A DNA stretch of 7,793 nt. It comes from Streptosporangiaceae bacterium. GTDB lineage: Bacteria > Actinomycetota > Actinomycetes > Streptosporangiales > Streptosporangiaceae. Of the stretch, positions 3,850 through 7,793 are shown piece after piece (within the stretch, counting starts at the first letter, position 1; every line of letters starts with the position of its first letter). The stretch covers positions 1-7,793 of the forward strand of contig JASIBJ010000175.1 in the NCBI GenBank assembly GCA_030045215.1. Reading direction: 5' to 3'. Made by a program: the position numbers and the translations under genes. The notes under the pieces were generated by a model. It ran no database searches. It was not told the origin of the DNA and worked only from the letters and a program-made list of their open reading frames with translations.

Positions 3850-6800
3850 TTACGTCGCGCGCGGCGGCAGCGGCGGACGCGCTCTCGAGGGGCGGGCCGA
3901 CCGGTCCGGCGGGCTGGCGGGCGGCCGCTCGGCCAGTGCCGCCAGGGCCATATCGACCGCCCGTTCCAGCTGCGTGTCCCGCCCGGCGGCCCAGTCGTCG
4001 GGTGAGACGAGCACCTCGATGTCGGGCTCGACGCCGTAGTTCTCAACCCCCCAGCCCAGCTCGTCGAACCAGAACGAGTACTTCGGGATGGTCATCCCGG
4101 TGCCATCGACGAGCATGGTGTCATCGTCGATCCCGATGACGCCGCCCCAGGTCCGCGCGCCGACGACCGGGGCCAGGTTCTTGAGCTTGATCGCAGCGGT
4201 GACGATGTCGCCGTCCGAGCCCGCCCACTCATCGCTGAGCGCGACCATCGGTCCGCGCGGGGCGTCATGCGGGTAACTCTCCGGCCGCATCCCCCTCGGC
4301 AGGTCCCAGCCGATGATCTGCCTGGCCAGCTTCTCGACCACCAGCTGCGAGGTGTGGCCGCCGCGGTTGCCGCGGACGTCCAGGATCAGGCCGTCCTTGA
4401 GCATTTCGGTGCGCAGGTCACGGTGGAAGTCGGCCCACCCGCCGCTGACCATGTCGGGCACGTGCAGGTAGCCGAGCCGGCCGCCGCTGCGCTCCCTGAC
4501 CTCCGCCCGGCGCCCGGCGACCCAGTCCTGGTAGCGCAGCCGGAATTCCGAGCGCAGCGGGGTCACGACCACGCGTCGCTGCTTGCCGTCGCCGTCGGCG
4601 ACCGTGATCTCGACCGGCTTGCCGGCCGTGCCGACCAGCAGCGGACCCGGGCCTGCGGCCCCGACGGGCTGGCCGTCCACGGCCACCAGCCGGTCACCGG
4701 CGTTCAGCCGGGCGCCAGGCCCGTCCAGCGGCGAGCGCGCGAGCGGGTCAGACGACTCGCCGGGGATCACCCGGCCGATCCGCCAGCCGCCATCGCGGTC
4801 ACGGGTCAGGTCCGCCCCGAGCAGGGCGGCGACGGTAGCGCCGTCACCGGACCCGTTGGAGGCGGCGGTCACGTATGCGTGCGAGCAGCCGAGCTCGCCG
4901 AAGATCTCCCACAGCAGATCAGCGAAGTCGCTCGCGCTGGCGACCTGCTCGACCAGTGGCCAGTACTCGGCCAGCATGGCTGGCCAGTCGACTTCCGCCA
5001 TGTCCTCGACCCAGAAATCATGCGCCATGAGCCGGCCGGCCTCGTCGAAGGAGTGGCGCCACAACCGGACCGGGTCGGCCAGAAAGCGGGCGCGGGAGCC
5101 GTCCACGCTGACGTGGTCATCCGGATTGTCCGGGTCGGCTTTGCGGTCGGCGGGCAGCACCGTCAGCTTGCCGCGGTCGCTGACGACGAGCCTGGTCCCG
5201 TCGCCGCTGGTCACGAACCAGTCCACGTCGTCTTGCAGATCCGCGGCCTTCTGCCGCTGGAAGTCGAACCGCTCAAGCGTCGGGCGCGGCTCGTCGTCGG
5301 TGAGCCGGGCACCGCCGAGCCCGAGGTTCCCGGAGACGGGTTCACGCAGCCAGGCCAGGCCGCCTCTGACCGCGCGCAGCGACGCATACCGCGCCTCCGG
5401 CACGGGCAGCGCGACGACTCTGGCGGCGATGCCGTCGAAGTCGATCGTGACCTTCGGCGGCTTTCCTGCGCCAGCGTCGCCAGAATCGCCAGCGCCAGTG
5501 CTAGTGCCAGCGCCAGTGCTAGTGCCAGTGCCAGTGCTCGCGCCGGAGTCGCCGCCCTCCCGGGCCTCGGTGCCCGTCCCGGCCTCTGTGCCCTTCTTGT
5601 CAGGGTCCTTGCCGTCGGAGGCCTGGCCGTCTCCGATGCGCCGGCCGCCAGGCTGCGGCGCGAACGGCGACGGCGTCGCCGCGGCCAGCGGCGCCAGGTA
5701 CGGCCGCGATCCGAGCGGGAACGACAGGTCGAAGAAGTGAGCGTCGTAGATCGGATCGAAATTGCGCTTGGACAGGAACGCCAGGTACTGCCCGTCGGCG
5801 GTGAACACCGGGTCGGTGTCGGCGAACCGGCCGTCAGTGGCGTCGAAGACCTCGCGGTCGGACACCAGCGCGACCCGGATCCGGCGCAACGGCTGCGGCC
5901 CGGGCTGCGACCAGGCCAGCCAGGCCGAGTCCGGCGACCAGGCCAGGCCGGTAATCTCGCCGTCGTCCGAGGCGGCCAGCTCGGCCACCTCGCCCGAGGC
6001 GACGTCCACCAGGCGCAAGTACCCGTCGCGGGAAGCCACGGCCACCGCGCTGCCGTCCGGGGCGGCCGACAGGTCGGACACGATGCCGATCTGGCCCGCG
6101 GCCAGAGTCCTCGGGGCCACGGCCTCGCCTTCGTTCTCGCCGCCGACCTCGAGCGCGTGCACGCCGTCGGCGTCGGTGACCCAGACGACCTGCCCGTCCT
6201 TGCCGAGCACGCGCGGGAACCGGGTCCGCACGCCGGGCGTCACCGAGAGGGCACGGCCGGGCCCGTCCCTGTGCGTGAGCCAGTGAATGGTGCCGCGCAC
6301 CTCCACGGCGCTGGCTTGTCCGGTCTCGTCGCATGACAGGCCGCCAACGTGGTCGGAGGCCGAGACGAGCCGCGGCGCCCGGCCCGCGGTCGCCGAGCCT
6401 AGGCTGACCTCGAGCCGCCGGGGCGCATCAGCCTCCAGGCTGTCGAGCAGCCACAGCTCACCCCGGCACGTGTACACGATGCGCCGCCCGTCGGTGCTGG
6501 CCTGCCGCGCGTATGCGCCGTTGTGATCGGTGTGCCGGCGCAGGTCACCGCCGTCGAGATCAACCGAGTAGATGTTGCCTGTGCCCTCGTGATCCGACAG
6601 GAACGCCAGCCTGCCCCCGATCAGCATGGGGCTGGCGAAGTGGCCGGCCACATCCGCGAGCACTCGCCGGAACGGCCCGTCCGTGCCGTCCGGCGCCGTC
6701 GTCCGGACCCAGAGCCGCCCGGCGGTGCCGCCGCGATAGCGCTTGCGCCATGCCGGATCACTCGGCCCGCCGGTCAACACGGCCACGGCGCCGGGCTCGA

Positions 6801-7230
6801 TGGCCACATCGGACAGGACGCCGAACGGCAGCGCGCGTGAGCCGGGCGCGTCCGGGTCAGCGCTGATCGCGTACGCCCGCTGCCAGAACCCGAAGGGTTG
6901 CCCGGCCGAGCTGATCGCCAGCACCTCGTCGTCCGGGTTCCAACCGGTCACCTTCGTCCGCGAATCGCCGGCCCAGTACGTCAGGCGCCGGCTCGCTCCC
7001 CCGCCGCTGACGTCGGCCAGGTAGACCTCGGTGGCATCGCCGGTCACGCCCGCCCACGCGACGCGGCTCCCGTCACGGGACAGCCGCGGCCACGACGCCA
7101 CTGCGTCATCCGCGGAGAGCCGCCAGCCCCGGCCGCCGTCGGCCGCGGCCAGCCAGACGTCGTCCTCGGCGACGAACGTCAGAAGATCATGCTGAACGTG
7201 CGGAAAGCGCAAGTAGTCGGTTGACGTCAT
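3850..7230 (-). CDS. Tricorn protease (S41-family, propeller-PDZ-C2 architecture)
   Basis: A complete 1126-residue tricorn protease (Thermoplasma form about 1070). Tricorn is a cytosolic hexameric serine protease that cuts peptides released by the proteasome into short fragments. No signal peptide is seen (LRFPHVQHDLLTFVAEDDVW starts the first blade). In order: a beta-propeller to about 320, a second propeller to about 700 with a low-complexity loop at about 527-592, the C1 helical region, a PDZ domain about 795-890 (IGRVIPG...LNAGDRLVAVDGQPV), the C2 catalytic region to about 1095, and a Pro/Arg-rich tail. Likely catalytic residues are Ser783-His784 (GCSHAYV), nucleophile Ser1005 (EWAGSDGDI) and Glu1063 (GVENYGVEPDIEV). 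Gly958 (RGNRGG) and Asp976 (GWDLPRG) fit the oxyanion and specificity positions. Ser1005-Glu1063 spacing is 58, as in Thermoplasma S965-E1023. TATGAT ends 6 nt before the ATG, without a Shine-Dalgarno. Confidence 0.95.
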   Translation of the reverse strand: MTSTDYLRFPHVQHDLLTFVAEDDVWLAAADGGRGWRLSADDAVASWPRLSRDGSRVAWAGVTGDATEVYLADVSGGGASRRLTYWAGDSRTKVTGWNPDDEVLAISSAGQPFGFWQRAYAISADPDAPGSRALPFGVLSDVAIEPGAVAVLTGGPSDPAWRKRYRGGTAGRLWVRTTAPDGTDGPFRRVLADVAGHFASPMLIGGRLAFLSDHEGTGNIYSVDLDGGDLRRHTDHNGAYARQASTDGRRIVYTCRGELWLLDSLEADAPRRLEVSLGSATAGRAPRLVSASDHVGGLSCDETGQASAVEVRGTIHWLTHRDGPGRALSVTPGVRTRFPRVLGKDGQVVWVTDADGVHALEVGGENEGEAVAPRTLAAGQIGIVSDLSAAPDGSAVAVASRDGYLRLVDVASGEVAELAASDDGEITGLAWSPDSAWLAWSQPGPQPLRRIRVALVSDREVFDATDGRFADTDPVFTADGQYLAFLSKRNFDPIYDAHFFDLSFPLGSRPYLAPLAAATPSPFAPQPGGRRIGDGQASDGKDPDKKGTEAGTGTEAREGGDSGASTGTGTSTGAGTSTGAGDSGDAGAGKPPKVTIDFDGIAARVVALPVPEARYASLRAVRGGLAWLREPVSGNLGLGGARLTDDEPRPTLERFDFQRQKAADLQDDVDWFVTSGDGTRLVVSDRGKLTVLPADRKADPDNPDDHVSVDGSRARFLADPVRLWRHSFDEAGRLMAHDFWVEDMAEVDWPAMLAEYWPLVEQVASASDFADLLWEIFGELGCSHAYVTAASNGSGDGATVAALLGADLTRDRDGGWRIGRVIPGESSDPLARSPLDGPGARLNAGDRLVAVDGQPVGAAGPGPLLVGTAGKPVEITVADGDGKQRRVVVTPLRSEFRLRYQDWVAGRRAEVRERSGGRLGYLHVPDMVSGGWADFHRDLRTEMLKDGLILDVRGNRGGHTSQLVVEKLARQIIGWDLPRGMRPESYPHDAPRGPMVALSDEWAGSDGDIVTAAIKLKNLAPVVGARTWGGVIGIDDDTMLVDGTGMTIPKYSFWFDELGWGVENYGVEPDIEVLVSPDDWAAGRDTQLERAVDMALAALAERPPASPPDRSARPSRARPPLPPRAT
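5489..5542 (-). repeat. Three tandem 18-bp units in the tricorn propeller loop
   Basis: On the plus strand, CCAGCGCCAGTGCTAGTG occurs twice without a break (5489-5506, 5507-5524), followed by a third copy with three changes (5525-5542). In the tricorn frame the units encode a Thr/Ser/Gly/Ala run at about residues 563-581. The unit is a multiple of three, so copy changes keep the frame. It lies in a hydrophilic loop of about 65 residues between F523-A-P and the blade that resumes at IDFDGIAARVVALPVP. Confidence 0.85.
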
Positions 7231-7236
7231 TTGCCG

Positions 7237-7242
7237 ATCATA
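7237..7242 (-). promoter_or_regulatory. -10 element of a leaderless tricorn promoter
   Basis: On the minus strand TATGAT is followed by six bases (CGGCAA) and then ATG. It matches the sigma-70 -10 consensus at five of six positions and has the leaderless geometry seen at marR and the lysR-type gene. It is embedded in the 8-bp palindrome TCATATGA (7238-7245). The -35 region (about TCGCCG, 7261-7266 complement) is poor. Confidence 0.55.
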
Positions 7243-7246
7243 TGAG

Positions 7247-7276
7247 TTGCCGTAAGTCGGCGGCGATGCGCAGACT
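7247..7276 (+). promoter_or_regulatory. Candidate promoter for the methyltransferase gene
   Basis: TTGCCG (7247-7252) and CAGACT (7271-7276) are 18 bp apart, and the -10-like hexamer ends 6 nt before the GTG at 7283. The -35 matches the consensus at four of six positions; the -10 has C in place of the first T. No Shine-Dalgarno precedes the GTG, so a leaderless transcript is plausible. A second TTGCCG copy lies at 7231-7236. Confidence 0.4.
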
Positions 7277-7282
7277 TGCCCG

Positions 7283-7793
7283 GTGCCCAGTTTCGAAGAG
7301 CTGATCGACGAGGGCGCCGCGGTGCCGGTCGAGGGCTGGGAATTCTCCTGGTTCGAGGGGCGTGCGAGCGAGGAACGCCCGCCCTGGGGTTACGCCCGCC
7401 TGCTCGGGGAGCGGATGGCCGCGCTGGCCGGCGTGCCGGGAGCCGCCGCGCTCGATCTGCAGACCGGCGGCGGCGAGGTGCTGGCGTCCATCCCGGCCGG
7501 CCCGCCGGTCCTCGTGGCCACCGAGTCCTGGCCGCCCAACGTCGAGCTGGCCAGCCGGAATCTGGCCGCGCTGGGCGCGGAGGTCATCGCGATGGACGAC
7601 GAGCTTGATGACCTGCCGTTCGGGGACGCGACCTTCGACCTGGTCGTGAGCCGTCACCCGGTGGGCGTGCGCTGGGACGAGATCGCGCGGGTCCTCAAGC
7701 CGGGCGGCACCTACTTTTCTCAGGATGTGGGCGACGGGTCGGTGCGCGAGCTGACCGAATTCATGATGGGCCCGCTGCCTGCCGACGACGGGC
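7283..7793 (+). CDS. Class I SAM-dependent methyltransferase, 3' end cut by window edge
   Basis: From GTG 7283, 170 codons run open to the right edge. After an N-terminal region (WEFSWFEGRASEERPPWGYA) the Rossmann fold begins: motif I LDLQTGGGE at residues 57-65, the next strand and helix around VLVATESWPPNVELASRNL, a motif II/III-like stretch ending LPFGDATFDLVVSRHPV, and motif IV-like EIARVLKPGGTYFSQDVG. These are typical of UbiE/RlmA-type small-molecule or RNA methyltransferases; the substrate cannot be told. Motif I has Gln60 where Gly is usual. GTG 7283 is the only start between the in-frame TAA (7253-7255) and the conserved N-terminal region. The gene diverges from the tricorn gene across 52 bp; a functional link is not evident. 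Confidence 0.9.
   Translation, partial: MPSFEELIDEGAAVPVEGWEFSWFEGRASEERPPWGYARLLGERMAALAGVPGAAALDLQTGGGEVLASIPAGPPVLVATESWPPNVELASRNLAALGAEVIAMDDELDDLPFGDATFDLVVSRHPVGVRWDEIARVLKPGGTYFSQDVGDGSVRELTEFMMGPLPADDG

Noticed and set aside
2913..4046. A 377-codon minus-strand frame spanning ccdA
   Set aside because: It is a shadow of ccdA and the tricorn 3' end, with Arg/Pro/Glu-rich low-information sequence and no family match.
5489..5542. Possible CRISPR-like or iteron repeat array
   Set aside because: The units are directly abutting with no spacers, number only three, and encode in-frame low-complexity protein.
4583..5740. Second long plus-strand frame (385 codons) across the tricorn gene
   Set aside because: Ser/Pro/Ala/Arg-rich shadow with no domain; it includes the translation of the 18-bp repeats, which are explained by the tricorn loop.
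4267..6336. A 689-codon open frame on the plus strand, antisense to the tricorn gene
   Set aside because: It lies wholly inside the well-supported tricorn gene, has Arg/Val/Gly/Ala-rich composition typical of GC-rich shadow frames, and shows no recognisable domain.

Overview
The window is GC-rich, densely packed chromosomal DNA from an actinomycete (Actinomycetota). The evidence is the strong G/C third-position bias, GTG starts, a DUF1707-type N-terminal motif, a tricorn protease, and several genes that appear to be transcribed without a leader. The genus cannot be fixed from the sequence; a Streptosporangiales- or Frankia-like soil actinomycete would fit. No mobile element, CRISPR array, tRNA or rRNA was seen.

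Left block (1-1051): a MarR-family repressor, cut by the left edge, reads leftward. It diverges from a two-gene rightward unit: a 50-residue protein that is the first half of a DUF1707 domain, then an overlapping gene for a four-helix membrane protein of unknown function. The 68-bp intergenic space holds a good rightward promoter, a leaderless-type promoter for marR, and a 22-bp imperfect palindrome placed to repress both.

Middle block (1008-3838): a LysR-type regulator (leftward, its 3' end overlapping the membrane gene by 44 bp) diverges from a dapA-like dihydrodipicolinate synthase family gene. Fifty bp downstream lies ccdA, the membrane thiol-disulfide transporter of cytochrome c maturation, with a strong Shine-Dalgarno and possibly its own promoter and operator. 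A perfect 10-bp stem hairpin follows ccdA and separates it from the convergent tricorn gene.

Right block (3850-7793): a complete 1126-residue tricorn protease (leftward) takes up 43% of the window. Its catalytic Ser, His and Glu are recognisable at nearly the spacing of the Thermoplasma enzyme. It diverges across 52 bp from a class I SAM-dependent methyltransferase cut by the right edge.

The genes look like ordinary housekeeping and regulatory neighbours, not one pathway. The least explained unit is the MarR / truncated-DUF1707 / four-helix membrane protein cassette. The clearest regulatory pattern is a -10-like hexamer ending exactly 6 nt before the start codon of three leftward genes, and more weakly of the rightward methyltransferase. 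No convincing undescribed system was found.
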